Positions 41,973 through 50,718 of a stretch of DNA of 64,000 bases are shown in pieces. The notes beneath the pieces are model-generated. The model ran no database searches and was not told where the DNA came from. It was given only the letters and a program-made list of their open reading frames with translations. A program made the translations under genes and the position numbers. The stretch is from JANLYC01 sp963815445. GTDB taxonomy: Bacteria > Actinomycetota > Actinomycetes > Propionibacteriales > Nocardioidaceae. The stretch's first letter is position 1. The number at the start of each line of letters is the position of its first letter. Where the stretch lies: NCBI GenBank assembly GCA_963815445.1, contig CAWFGV010000011.1, forward strand, positions 620,001 through 684,000, read 5' to 3'.

Positions 41973-42764
41973 TCAGGCGAACTGCCAGGAGCGTTTCGAG
42001 AGGCCGTACCAGAAGCCGTCGACGACCGAACGCCCCTGCTCGTCGCCGGCCGACGAGGCCAGGCTGGCCCCCAGGCTCACGAACAGGGGCGCGAAGTGCT
42101 CGGTGCGCGGGTGGGCGAGCCTGGCTGCGGGCGCCTTGTGCAGGAAGTCCACGACCGTGTCGACGTCACGCATCGAGATCGCACGCTCGATCCAGTCGTC
42201 GAACTCCTGCGACCACGACGGTGCGGGGGCATCAGGCGGCGACTGCAGGCTGATCAGGCTGAGGTTGTGCGTGGTGAACCCGCTGCCGAGGATCAGGACG
42301 CCTTCGTCGCGGAGCGGCGCAAGCCTTCGTCCGACCTCCAACAACGTCACCGGGTCCAGCGTCGGCATCGAGATCTGCAGCGTGGGGATGTCGGCCGCTG
42401 GGAACATCTCGACAAGGGGCACGTAGGCCCCGTGGTCCAGTCCTCGTGCCGGGGCGTCGTGCACAGACTGTCCGGGTGAGGTCAGCAGGCCGCGCACCTT
42501 CGCGGCGAGCTCCGGGGCTCCCGGTGCTGGGTACTGGACCTGGTAGTAGCGCTCGGGGAAGCCCCAGAAGTCGTACACGAGCGGGACCGTCGACGTGGCG
42601 CCCAGCGACAGTGGCGCCTCTTCCCAGTGGGCAGAGATGACGAGGATCGCGGTCGGTCTCGGCAGGTCACCGGCCCAGTCCGCCAGCTCACGGGTCCACA
42701 CCTGGTCATCGGCCAGCGGGGGAGCACCATGGCTGAGATAGATGACGGGCATGGACGGCGACAT
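41973..42764 (-). CDS. LigB-type extradiol dioxygenase (4,5-DOPA dioxygenase family)
   Basis: A 263-residue class III extradiol dioxygenase homologous to E. coli YgiD and plant DODA. Metal-binding positions are in YLSHGAPP, ISAHWE and GLDHGAYVPLVEMFP; ILGSGFTTHNL and the C-terminal PRTEHFAPLFVSLGA also match. The ATG at 42764 has AGGAGG about 6 bases upstream. Just beyond lies TTGAGCATTCAG, a near-palindrome of the MarR-operator sort; no regulator gene is adjacent. The physiological substrate is unknown. Confidence 0.88.
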   Translation of the reverse strand: MSPSMPVIYLSHGAPPLADDQVWTRELADWAGDLPRPTAILVISAHWEEAPLSLGATSTVPLVYDFWGFPERYYQVQYPAPGAPELAAKVRGLLTSPGQSVHDAPARGLDHGAYVPLVEMFPAADIPTLQISMPTLDPVTLLEVGRRLAPLRDEGVLILGSGFTTHNLSLISLQSPPDAPAPSWSQEFDDWIERAISMRDVDTVVDFLHKAPAARLAHPRTEHFAPLFVSLGASLASSAGDEQGRSVVDGFWYGLSKRSWQFA

Positions 42765-42863
42765 CGGTCCTCCTGCAGCTAGTTGAGCATTCAGGAATAT
42801 TAGCGTGTCGCCGCAAGAGACCGTGCGCGTCGTGGGCCGACCTGACCGCGTCCCCTCCGCTGC

Positions 42864-42869
42864 TACGTT
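42864..42869 (+). promoter_or_regulatory. -10 hexamer TACGTT of the aldo/keto reductase gene
   Basis: TACGTT ends 7 bases before the ATG at 42877 and supports that start. Confidence 0.4.
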
Positions 42870-42876
42870 GGGGCGT

Positions 42877-43728
42877 ATGCCCCCCTCGTCACCCCATGTC
42901 TCTGACCGCGTGCCGCCGCTGGCGCTCAACAACGGCGTCGAGATACCCCAGGTCGGGTACGGCGTCTTCCTCGTGCCGGCGGACGAGACCAAGACGGCCG
43001 TGTCGGCGGCGCTCGAGGTCGGCTACCGGCACATCGACACCGCGCGCGCCTACAACAACGAGACCGCTGTCGGAGAGGCGATCGCCGAGTCCGGTCTCGA
43101 CAGGGACCAGGTGTTCGTCACGACCAAGCTCTGGAACGACGACCAGGGCTACGACTCGGCGCTGGACGCTTTCGATGCCAGTCTGAAGCGGCTCGGCCTC
43201 GATTACGTCGACCTCTACCTGATCCACTGGCCGGCGCCCTCCCAGGACGCCTACGTCGCGACCTGGAAGGCGTTCGAGAAGGTGTATGCCGACGAACGGG
43301 TGCGCAGCATCGGCGTCAGCAACTTCCAGCCTGCGCACCTGCGGCGCCTGCTCGACGAGACCGACGTCGTACCGGCGATCAACCAGGTGGAGCTCCACCC
43401 GTGGCTGCAGCAACAGGAGCTGCGCGCCTTCCACGCAGCGCACGGCATCGTCACCGAGGCCTGGAGCCCGATCGCGCGCGGTGGGAGGCTGAGTGACCCG
43501 ACCATCGGGTCGATCGCCGAGCGGCACGGAGTGACACCTGCCCAGGTGATCCTGCGCTGGCACCTCGATCTCGGCAACGTCGTGATCCCCAAGTCGGTCA
43601 ACCCCGGCCGGATGGCCGAGAACATCGACCTGTTCCGGATCCGGCTCGACGAGGACGACCACGCGGCGATCGGCGGCCTCGACGAGGGCGCCCGGGTCGG
43701 CCCGAACCCGGACACGTTCGGGCCCTGA
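42877..43728 (+). CDS. Aldo/keto reductase (2,5-diketo-gluconate reductase-like)
   Basis: A 283-residue NADPH-dependent reductase with the AKR catalytic tetrad in DTARAYNNE (Asp, Tyr), TTKLWNDD (Lys) and YLIHWPAP (His), and the cofactor-binding IPKSVNPGRMAEN. It is closest in pattern to AKR5-type 2,5-diketo-D-gluconate or methylglyoxal reductases. It diverges from the extradiol dioxygenase gene across 113 bases, so the two could share control. Substrate uncertain. Confidence 0.9.
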   Translation: MPPSSPHVSDRVPPLALNNGVEIPQVGYGVFLVPADETKTAVSAALEVGYRHIDTARAYNNETAVGEAIAESGLDRDQVFVTTKLWNDDQGYDSALDAFDASLKRLGLDYVDLYLIHWPAPSQDAYVATWKAFEKVYADERVRSIGVSNFQPAHLRRLLDETDVVPAINQVELHPWLQQQELRAFHAAHGIVTEAWSPIARGGRLSDPTIGSIAERHGVTPAQVILRWHLDLGNVVIPKSVNPGRMAENIDLFRIRLDEDDHAAIGGLDEGARVGPNPDTFGP

Positions 43729-43738
43729 CCGCGCCGGC

Positions 43739-44653
43739 TCAGCCCTTGACGTAGGACAGCTTTTCGCAGACCTTGCCGTCCCGGAAGCGCAGCACGTCGA
43801 CGCCTCGGACGTGGCCGGCGGTCCCGTCCGGCTCAGTCCAGCTGAAGAGCCAGCGCAGCACGCCCCGGTCAGCGTGCACGAACGACTCCTCCTCGGTGAA
43901 TGCGGCACCGGCAGTGCCGCCGAAGACCTCGATCCAGACCCCTCGGACCGCCGCTGAACCATCGAAGCGCGTGCCGTCCGGGGACGGCGTCGTCGCCTCG
44001 AACACGCAGTCGTCAGTCATGAGGGCCATGATCTGGTCGACGTCTCCACGCCCGAACGCGGCCGAGAACGTCGCGAGCGTCGCGTGGTTCGGCCCCCAGT
44101 CAGCGTCGCGGCCCAGCGAGCTCAGCAGGCGAGCCTGCGCGTCGTCGCCACCCGGACCGGGCGGGCCGACTGCCCCGCCGGATCGGTACATCTCCTCCCG
44201 GCCGGCGAACCACGTGGCCACTGCTTCGACCAGCCCCGACTCCAGCGCGCGGTCCCCTCCGGTTGCGACCGCCAGGTCCCAGGCATGGATCGCGTGGTCG
44301 GTGGTGAGCTGCCACAGATACTCCTCGGCGTCCTCCTCGCCGTACGAGAGGTGCACGGTGCGGCCGTCCACAGACATGCCCGCAACGTCGTTGGTCGCGG
44401 CCGCCGAAGCGCGGGCTGCTGCGAGTGGGTCCGCGCCGAGCTGATCGCCGTCGAACCGGTCGCCCACCTGCTCGATGGTCTGCCCCTGCAGGAGCGGCGG
44501 CGTCCACAGCTCCTCGACGACGACGTGGTTCAACAGGTCCCGAACCGTCCACGCCGTGCACGGCGTAGGTCGATCCAGCTGGTCGGGCGTGACGGTCTCC
44601 ACCCGGCTGGACCAGGTCCTGAGCGCCTCGGTGAACATGGCGTTGACGTCCAT
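43739..44653 (-). CDS. TIGR03086-like (DinB-fold) protein fused to a SnoaL-like domain
   Basis: A 304-residue two-domain protein. Residues 1-185 are of the TIGR03086/mycothiol-dependent maleylpyruvate isomerase type (DQLDRPTPCTAWTVRDLLNHV, then DHAIHAWDLAVATG); the His residues in LLNHV and AIHAWD suit the family's metal site. Residues ~195-304 are a SnoaL/NTF2-like domain (FSAAFGRGDVDQIMALMTDD, GVDVLRFRDGKVCEKLSY). Each half is usually a separate protein. GAGGAGG lies 8 bases before the ATG. Function unknown; mycothiol-related chemistry is an inference from the first domain. Confidence 0.8.
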   Translation of the reverse strand: MDVNAMFTEALRTWSSRVETVTPDQLDRPTPCTAWTVRDLLNHVVVEELWTPPLLQGQTIEQVGDRFDGDQLGADPLAAARASAAATNDVAGMSVDGRTVHLSYGEEDAEEYLWQLTTDHAIHAWDLAVATGGDRALESGLVEAVATWFAGREEMYRSGGAVGPPGPGGDDAQARLLSSLGRDADWGPNHATLATFSAAFGRGDVDQIMALMTDDCVFEATTPSPDGTRFDGSAAVRGVWIEVFGGTAGAAFTEEESFVHADRGVLRWLFSWTEPDGTAGHVRGVDVLRFRDGKVCEKLSYVKG

Positions 44654-44782
44654 GGTCGGAGCCTCCTCGTCGGTCTTCAGTGCCTCGTCGGTCTTCAGAG
44701 AGAGAGTGCTCCTCCTCCGGCCGGGCGTCCACGAGTGGTCCTCGGCGTGCCCTGCCGTGTCAGGACAAGGCAGGATGTGAGG

Positions 44783-45490
44783 TCAGCCCGACAAGTGTTT
44801 GAGCGCCTCTTTCCTCGAGAGCGCCGACAGCGGCGCCGGGCTGTCAACGCCATGATCCGCGACGAACGCACGAACCCAGTGAGCGTCGGTCTTGGCGTAC
44901 TCGCGCAGCGCCCAGCCGATGCCCTTGCGCAGGAAGAACTCGCGCTCACCGAGCGCCGGGGTGATCGCATCCGCGAGGAGTTCGACGTCGGTGCGCTCGC
45001 GGTGGCCGAGCTGGCAGATGATCGCGGCCCGACGCAGCCACCGGTCTGTCGAGGCAGCCCAGCCACGGATCGTCGGCTCCGCGGCCGCACGGTCGGCGAG
45101 CAGAACGGCGCCGATACGGTGGGAGACGTCGTCAACGATGTCCCACCAGGCTCCGACGACGATGATGTGCTCGAGCAGCGGCAGCGCCCCTGCGGTCAGG
45201 TGACCGGCGTACCGGCGATGAGCGAGCAGCACCAGCGTGGCGTAGCGCTCCTCCCGGTGGGTCGCCTCGTCGAACAGCGCCCGAGCAGTCGCTTCCCATC
45301 CGGCCCGGTCGAGCGGATGAGTGTCGTACAGGGAGCGACACAGCCGGCGCACGTCCGGCATCGGGACGCCGTAGTACGGCATGGGCGACTTCATGTACCG
45401 CTGCATCCGAGGTGCCCGAACGGGATCCCGTCGGGCGGTCAGCTCGCGGCGCACCGCGTCAACCAGATCGCCGGCGACCGGCGCGGTCAC
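44783..45490 (-). CDS. DNA alkylation repair protein (AlkD-like)
   Basis: A 235-residue HEAT-repeat-like DNA glycosylase of the AlkC/AlkD group that removes alkylated bases. The family stretches are RYMKSPMPYYGVPMPDVR near the N-terminus, GAWWDIVDDVSHRIG in the middle, and FFLRKGIGWALREYAKTD with the Arg and Asp that touch DNA. The GTG start overlaps the glgM stop by 4 bases, an unexpected coupling of glycogen synthesis and repair. Confidence 0.88.
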   Translation of the reverse strand: MTAPVAGDLVDAVRRELTARRDPVRAPRMQRYMKSPMPYYGVPMPDVRRLCRSLYDTHPLDRAGWEATARALFDEATHREERYATLVLLAHRRYAGHLTAGALPLLEHIIVVGAWWDIVDDVSHRIGAVLLADRAAAEPTIRGWAASTDRWLRRAAIICQLGHRERTDVELLADAITPALGEREFFLRKGIGWALREYAKTDAHWVRAFVADHGVDSPAPLSALSRKEALKHLSG

Positions 45491-46641
45491 GTCAGGCTGC
45501 GGTACAACGCCACAGTCTGGTCGGCGATGGCGGCCCAGTCGAACGACGACACGGCACGGATGCGACCGGCGCGTCCCATCCGCGCTGCGAGCTCGGGGTC
45601 GGCGACCAAGCGGTTGATGCGGTCGGCCAGCGCGGCCTCGAACCCCTCGATGTCGTCGGGGGAGTAGTCGACGAGCAGGCCGGTCTCACCGTCGACGACC
45701 ACCTCCGGGATCCCGCCGACGGCGCTGGCCACGACGGCCGTCTCGCAGGCCATCGCCTCGAGGTTGACGATGCCGAGCGGTTCGTAGACCGACGGGCAGA
45801 CGAACGCGAGCGCGTGGGTGAGCACCTGCCGCACGCTCTCGCGGGGCAGCATCTCGCTGACGACGATGACGCCGTCGCGCTCGGCCCTGAGGCGGGTGAT
45901 CGCGGCGTCGGTCTCGGCCTTCAGCTCGGGCGTGTCCGCGGCCCCGGCCAGCAGCACCAGCTGGACCGTGGGGTCGAGCTGGAGACCGGCCCGGAGGAGG
46001 TGCGGCACGCCCTTCTGCCGGGTGATCCGACCGACGAACGTGACATAGGGCCGACTGGCGTCGATGCCCAGCGACTCGAGCACGTCGGTGCCGCTGTCCG
46101 GTGCGTAGAACTCGGCATCGATGCCGTTGTAGATGACGTGAAGGCGTTCGGGGTCAACCTCGGGGTAGGCCTCTCGTACGTCGGCCGCCATCCCCTCGCT
46201 GACCGCGATGATCGCCGCGGCACCGAGGTAGGCCGTGCGTTCCACCCATGAGGACAACCGGTAGCCGCCCCCGAGCTGTTCTGCTTTCCAGGGGCGCTGT
46301 GGTTCGAGTGAGTGGGCGGTCACCACGTGGGGGACGTCGTAGAGCAGCGAGCTGAGATGTCCGGCCATGTTGGCGTACCAGGTGTGGGAGTGCACGAGGT
46401 CGACGCCGGTGCAGGCGGCCGCCATCGCGGTGTCGGCCGACAGCACGTGCAGAGCCGCGTTCGCGTCGGGGAACCGGCCGTCCTGCTCGGCGATGGCGAT
46501 CGCCCCTTCGCGCTCGGCGCCGGTGCACACGACGGTGACGTCGACCCGCTCGCGCAGGTGTCGGGCCAGGAAGTCGACGTGCACCCCGGCACCGCCGTAC
46601 ACCTCGGGGGGAAACTCTCGGGTGAGTAGACCGACACGCAT
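45487..46641 (-). CDS. glgM: Alpha-maltose-1-phosphate synthase GlgM (GT4, glycogen synthase type)
   Basis: A 384-residue GT4 glycosyltransferase like mycobacterial Rv1212c. It opens MRVGLLTREFPPEVYGGAGVHV (shown in part: MRVGLLTREFPP, VYGGAGVH), has the donor-site VGRITRQKGVPHLLRA and EPLGIVNLEAMACETAVVAS. In mycobacteria this enzyme joins ADP-glucose to glucose-1-phosphate to give maltose-1-phosphate for GlgE; a plain glucan synthase role is possible. The ATG at 46641 follows TAGGGT by 7 bases. It diverges from glgC, which supplies its ADP-glucose. No glgE or glgB is in the window. Confidence 0.9.
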   Translation of the reverse strand: MRVGLLTREFPPEVYGGAGVHVDFLARHLRERVDVTVVCTGAEREGAIAIAEQDGRFPDANAALHVLSADTAMAAACTGVDLVHSHTWYANMAGHLSSLLYDVPHVVTAHSLEPQRPWKAEQLGGGYRLSSWVERTAYLGAAAIIAVSEGMAADVREAYPEVDPERLHVIYNGIDAEFYAPDSGTDVLESLGIDASRPYVTFVGRITRQKGVPHLLRAGLQLDPTVQLVLLAGAADTPELKAETDAAITRLRAERDGVIVVSEMLPRESVRQVLTHALAFVCPSVYEPLGIVNLEAMACETAVVASAVGGIPEVVVDGETGLLVDYSPDDIEGFEAALADRINRLVADPELAARMGRAGRIRAVSSFDWAAIADQTVALYRSLT

Positions 46642-46648
46642 GACTGGC

Positions 46649-46654
46649 ACCCTA
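46649..46654 (-). promoter_or_regulatory. -10 hexamer TAGGGT of glgM-alkD
   Basis: On the minus strand, TAGGGT ends 7 bases before the glgM ATG at 46641. Confidence 0.5.
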
Positions 46655-46732
46655 GCGACGTTCGGGAAGCGCGGGGCGGGATGTGACCGGCTTCCATCGT
46701 CCGAGACAGCCCCATGAGCCGGGACTGCCCGC

Positions 46733-46738
46733 TAGGGT
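46733..46738 (+). promoter_or_regulatory. -10 hexamer TAGGGT of glgC
   Basis: TAGGGT ends 6 bases before the glgC ATG at 46745. With the mirror-image element of glgM it makes a divergent leaderless promoter pair 78 bases apart. Confidence 0.5.
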
Positions 46739-46744
46739 CGAGGC

Positions 46745-47986
46745 ATGGCCAAGCGCAAGGTATTGGGGATCGTGCTCGCTGGTGGCGAGGGGAAGCGGCT
46801 GATGCCCCTGACGTTGGACCGCGCCAAGCCCGCCGTTCCGTTCGGGGGCAGTTACCGGCTCATCGACTTCGCCCTGTCGAACCTCGTCAACGCGGGCTTC
46901 CTCCGGTTGTGCGTGCTGACGCAGTACAAGTCGCACTCGCTGGACCGCCACGTGTCGGTCACCTGGCGGATGTCGACGCTGCTCGGCAACTACGTCACGC
47001 CGGTGCCGGCGCAGCAACGACGCGGCAAGCAGTGGTTCCTGGGGAGTGCTGACGCGATCTACCAGTCGATGAACCTCATCGTGGACGAGAAGCCCGAGAT
47101 CATCGTTGTGTTCGGCGCCGACCACGTCTACCGCATGGACGCGTCCCAGATGGTCGACGCGCACATCGAGTCGGGGGCATCGGTCTCGGTGGCGGGAATC
47201 CGCGTCCCGCGCAAGGAGGCGGACCAGTTCGGTGTCATCAAGACCGCCGACGACGGGATCCGCATTGCCGACTTCCTCGAGAAGCCCGCCGACCCGCCCG
47301 GCCTCGTCGACAGCCCGGATGAGTCGTTCGCGTCGATGGGCAACTACGTCTTCACCGCCGACGCGCTGGTGCGGGCACTCGAGGAGGACGCCGCCAACCC
47401 CGAGTCTCGGCACGACATGGGCGGCGACATCATTCCGCTGCTCGTCGGTCAGAACGAGGCAGCGGTGTACGACTTCAAGCGCAACGACGTACCGGGATCG
47501 ATGCCGGGCGACCGTGACTACTGGCGCGACGTCGGAACGCTCTCGTCGTACCACGATGCGCATCTCGACCTGGTGTCCGTCGAGCCGATCTTCAACCTCT
47601 ACAACAGCCAGTGGCCGATCTTCACGGCCAACACGAGCCTCCCGGGCGCGAAGTTCGTCGAGTCGGCCACCGCGGACGACGCGATCGTGTGCGCCGGCTC
47701 GATCGTCTCGGGAGCAGCCATTCGCTCCTCGGTCATCGGTACCGACGTCTACGTCTCCAGCGGTGCCGTCGTCAACCGGAGCGTGATCATGGACAACGTG
47801 AAGATCGGCGTCGGAGCCCATGTCCGCAACGCGATCATCGACAAGAACGTCGTCGTCCCGGACGGCTTCAGCATCGGGCTGGACGCCGAGGCCGACCGAG
47901 CCGCCGGTTTCACGGTCACCGACGAGGGGATCACCGTGCTCGGGAAGGGTCACCGGATCAAGGGCGAGTACACCGGCGCGACCTGA
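46745..47986 (+). CDS. glgC: Glucose-1-phosphate adenylyltransferase GlgC
   Basis: A 413-residue ADP-glucose pyrophosphorylase, the committed step of glycogen/alpha-glucan synthesis. The N-terminal nucleotidyltransferase has LAGGEGKRLMPLTLDRAKP and GSYRLIDFALSN, plus FGADHVYRMD. The C-terminal left-handed beta-helix shows hexapeptide-like repeats (SIVSGAAIRSSVIGTDVYV, GAVVNRSVIMDNVKIG). Divergent from glgM as in mycobacteria. Confidence 0.96.
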   Translation: MAKRKVLGIVLAGGEGKRLMPLTLDRAKPAVPFGGSYRLIDFALSNLVNAGFLRLCVLTQYKSHSLDRHVSVTWRMSTLLGNYVTPVPAQQRRGKQWFLGSADAIYQSMNLIVDEKPEIIVVFGADHVYRMDASQMVDAHIESGASVSVAGIRVPRKEADQFGVIKTADDGIRIADFLEKPADPPGLVDSPDESFASMGNYVFTADALVRALEEDAANPESRHDMGGDIIPLLVGQNEAAVYDFKRNDVPGSMPGDRDYWRDVGTLSSYHDAHLDLVSVEPIFNLYNSQWPIFTANTSLPGAKFVESATADDAIVCAGSIVSGAAIRSSVIGTDVYVSSGAVVNRSVIMDNVKIGVGAHVRNAIIDKNVVVPDGFSIGLDAEADRAAGFTVTDEGITVLGKGHRIKGEYTGAT

Positions 47987-48050
47987 CCCACCGGCTGAGC
48001 CTGCACCAGACCGCACAGTGCCTTTCAGGGACTTCACTTCAGGGACCTCG

Positions 48051-49448
48051 ATGACCGAACCACGACTACCGGCCTGTGTAGCCGCCGGTAACCCGGTGAC
48101 GGCCGATGTCGGCGCCGACGTGCTTCGGGCGGGCGGCAGTGCAGCGGATGCGGCCGTGGCGATGGTGCTGGCCGCCTGTGTGGCCGAGACCGTGTTCACC
48201 GGGCTCGCCGGGGGCGGGTTCGCCATCTACTACGAGGCCGCCAGCCGAACCACGACGTGCCTGGACTTCTTCGTCGCGGTCCCGGGGTTGGCGGGGCGGC
48301 GGGGGGCCGTCCCGCAGGAGATCGCGATCGACTTCGGTGGTCAGCTGGTGCCGTACTCGGTCGGCCCCGCCACCGTGGCCGTGCCCGGGGTGCCGGCCGG
48401 AGTCGCGGCGCTGCACCGGCGGTGGGGGCGGCTGGCCTGGTCCGAGGTGGTGGCTCCGGCCATTGACCACGCGGCGCACGGTGTCGTGTTCGCGCCGCTG
48501 CACTCCAAGGTGCTCGCGACGATCGCCCCGGCGATGCTCCTCGGTGACGGCGTCCACGTCTACGCCAAGGACGGCGCCGTGCTCCCGGGTGGTGCTCGCC
48601 TGTTCCACCCCGGACTGGAGACAGCGATGCGCGTGCTGGCCGACGAGGGAGCCGAAGCCTTCTACACCGGCCGGATCGCCGACGCGATGGTGGCCGCTGT
48701 CGGACAGCAGGGCGACCTCAGCTACCCCGACCTCGCGGCCTACGGCGTGATCGAGACCGCTCCCCGCGGGGCCCGACTCGGCGATGCTGTGGTCGTCGCC
48801 CGGGGTGACGACCTCGACGACCTCCTGGGTACGTTCGGGGCCTTGGCGCTGGACGACGACGACGAGGTGCTCGCCGCCCGGATGGTCGAGGCGCTGCGAG
48901 CTCCGCCACGCCGCGCGGACACGACGAGCGCTGCGGTGGTGGACGCCGACGGCAACGTCTGTGCGGTCACGACCAGTCTGGGACTCGCCTCCGGGGTCTG
49001 GCTCGGCGAGTACGGGCTGCATCTCAACTCGATGCTGGGGGAGGGCGAGCTCGTGCGGGGAAGCGAGCTGCCCGGTCATCGGATGGGGTCGATGATGTCG
49101 CCGCTGATCGCCTTCCGCGACGACGAGCCGACTCTCGTGGCCGGGGCTGCCGGCGGCAGCCGTATCCGCTCGGCACTGCTCCAGGTGGTGTGCAACGTCG
49201 TGCACCGCGGGCTGCCGGTCGCGGAGGCCATCGCCGCGCCCCGGCTCAACCCCGTTCCCGACAAGGTGCACGTCGAGCCCGGGCTGCCGCCCCACGTGCT
49301 GCGGGCCCTCGCCGACCACGACCAGGTGACCGTGTGGCCGGCGCTCGACTCGTACTTCGGCGGGGTGGCGGCGATCGACTCCTCCGGACCGGGTGCCGAT
49401 CCGCGCCGCGGGGGCGCCGTACGACGACTGGATCCTGCACCTGGTTGA
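48051..49448 (+). CDS. Divergent gamma-glutamyltransferase-family (Ntn-hydrolase) protein
   Basis: A 465-residue GGT-like protein. The self-cleaving Thr pair is T291/T292 (ADTTSAAVVDADG), so autoprocessing is plausible. Differences from E. coli GGT: the large-subunit part is about 100 residues shorter, there is no signal peptide, the donor-binding SSMSP reads GSMMSP and the LNxxMDDF stretch reads LNSMLGEGEL. The C-terminal GGSRIRSALLQVV and GLPVAEAIAAPRLNP are conserved. It may act on a substrate other than glutathione. The direct repeat TTCAGGGAC at 48024-48032 and 48038-48046 lies just upstream. Confidence 0.82.
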   Translation: MTEPRLPACVAAGNPVTADVGADVLRAGGSAADAAVAMVLAACVAETVFTGLAGGGFAIYYEAASRTTTCLDFFVAVPGLAGRRGAVPQEIAIDFGGQLVPYSVGPATVAVPGVPAGVAALHRRWGRLAWSEVVAPAIDHAAHGVVFAPLHSKVLATIAPAMLLGDGVHVYAKDGAVLPGGARLFHPGLETAMRVLADEGAEAFYTGRIADAMVAAVGQQGDLSYPDLAAYGVIETAPRGARLGDAVVVARGDDLDDLLGTFGALALDDDDEVLAARMVEALRAPPRRADTTSAAVVDADGNVCAVTTSLGLASGVWLGEYGLHLNSMLGEGELVRGSELPGHRMGSMMSPLIAFRDDEPTLVAGAAGGSRIRSALLQVVCNVVHRGLPVAEAIAAPRLNPVPDKVHVEPGLPPHVLRALADHDQVTVWPALDSYFGGVAAIDSSGPGADPRRGGAVRRLDPAPG

Positions 49449-49488
49449 CGGCGCGGAGGCGTCCGGCCGATAGCGCGACAGAGTCGCC

Positions 49489-49494
49489 TAGAGT
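49489..49494 (+). promoter_or_regulatory. -10 hexamer TAGAGT of the cyclophilin gene
   Basis: TAGAGT ends 7 bases before the ATG at 49502, which fixes the start inside a much longer open frame. Confidence 0.5.
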
Positions 49495-49501
49495 GGCGCG
49501 C

Positions 49502-50302
49502 ATGTCGAACTCGAAGCGGCCGAACCGGCCTTCGACCGCGTCTGCCACCGGTGCGTCCCGACGGACGCCGCGCTCGTCGCAGGTGGCCGTCGTGCTGATC
49601 GCCATGTTCTGCGTGGCGGCCGTCGTCGGGATCCCGCAGCTGCTCACCAACAAGGAGGACAAGGCGACCACCGTGACAGGTGCGGTGTCGTCCAACCCCA
49701 GTCCGGCCAGTGTTGCCGACGTCACGTGTGACACCGCACCCCCAGCCGTCACCAACCCTCCGCAGACGTCAGCACCGCCAGATCCCAGCGTGGCCGAGAA
49801 CGCCACGTGGGAGGCCACGATGCACACCACGTGCGGCGACATCCGGTTGCAGCTCGACGGACGGACCGCGCCGCAGACCGTGGCGTCGTTCATCAGCCTC
49901 GCGCGGTCGAAGTACTGGGAGGACAGCCCCTGCCACCGGCTCACGACCGCAGCCACCGGCATCTTCGTGCTCCAGTGCGGTGATCCCACCGGCTCCGGCA
50001 GCGGTTCGCCCGGCTACGGCTTCGGCATCGAGAACGCACCGTCGGACGGGCAGTACCCGCGGGGCACGCTCGCGATGGCTCGCGGCCAGGATCCCAACAG
50101 CAACGGCGGACAGTTCTTCGTCGTGTACAAGGACACGCAGCTTCCGACCGGCGGAGGTGGATACACGATCTTCGGCAAGGTCACCGCCGGCATGCAGATC
50201 GTGGACGCGATCGCGAACAAGGGCGTCGAGGACCAGCAGTCCGACGGATCGCCCTTCCAGCCGATCAGCATCTTGTCGGTGGACGTCCAGAAGAAGGGCT
50301 GA
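49502..50302 (+). CDS. Membrane-anchored peptidyl-prolyl cis-trans isomerase (cyclophilin)
   Basis: A 266-residue cyclophilin of the actinobacterial PpiB type. A basic N-terminus is followed by one membrane anchor (~27-47) and a Pro/Ser-rich linker to ~100, then the cyclophilin domain (GDIRLQLDGRTAPQTVASF, PCHRLTT with the catalytic Arg, GGQFFVVYKD, FGKVTAGMQIVDAIA). The domain should lie outside the membrane and help fold secreted proteins. Its stop shares one base with the next start (TGATG). Confidence 0.9.
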   Translation: MSNSKRPNRPSTASATGASRRTPRSSQVAVVLIAMFCVAAVVGIPQLLTNKEDKATTVTGAVSSNPSPASVADVTCDTAPPAVTNPPQTSAPPDPSVAENATWEATMHTTCGDIRLQLDGRTAPQTVASFISLARSKYWEDSPCHRLTTAATGIFVLQCGDPTGSGSGSPGYGFGIENAPSDGQYPRGTLAMARGQDPNSNGGQFFVVYKDTQLPTGGGGYTIFGKVTAGMQIVDAIANKGVEDQQSDGSPFQPISILSVDVQKKG

Positions 50303-50718
50303 TGCGCGGCCGGTCAGTCAGGTCTGCCCAGGCCTCACGAGGGTCGCCGCCCGCCGACGTGGCCCTGCTGGCGTCCATCTTCGCTGTCAGTGGAGTCCTG
50401 CACGGCGTCGCGCCGGCCAGGTTCGAACGGATCGTTCCCCGCCGCCTCCCACACCGCCGTGGGCTGGTCTACGCCAGTGGCGCGGCAGAGCTCGTCTGCG
50501 CCGCCGGCCTGCTGGTGCCGTCGACCCGGAGCCGCGCCGGACTGGTCAGCGCGGCGTTGCTGGTGGCGATCTTCCCGGCGAACGTCCAGATGGCGGTCGA
50601 CGTGCTCGGCAGCCGGCGTTCGACGCCGCTGATGAAGGCGGCCGTGCTGGCGCGTCTCCCGCTGCAGGGGCCGTTGGTGCGGACCGGGTGGCGCGCGTAC
50701 CGGTCAGCTCGGCGCTGA
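50302..50718 (+). CDS. DoxX-like small membrane protein
   Basis: A 138-residue protein with about four hydrophobic segments. The pattern (FAVSGVLHGVAP, GLVYASGAAELVCAAGLLVP, ALLVAIFPANVQMAVD) is that of a DoxX-like family of integral membrane proteins with no clear function. The start overlaps the cyclophilin stop by one base, implying coupling. The 3' end overlaps the convergent methyltransferase by 15 bases. Confidence 0.75.
   Translation: MRGRSVRSAQASRGSPPADVALLASIFAVSGVLHGVAPARFERIVPRRLPHRRGLVYASGAAELVCAAGLLVPSTRSRAGLVSAALLVAIFPANVQMAVDVLGSRRSTPLMKAAVLARLPLQGPLVRTGWRAYRSARR

Noticed and set aside
48024..48046. Direct repeat TTCAGGGAC (two copies, 14 bases apart) before the GGT-like gene
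   Set aside because: Could be an operator, but nine-base direct repeats arise by chance or slippage and no regulator is adjacent; recorded only in the gene entry.
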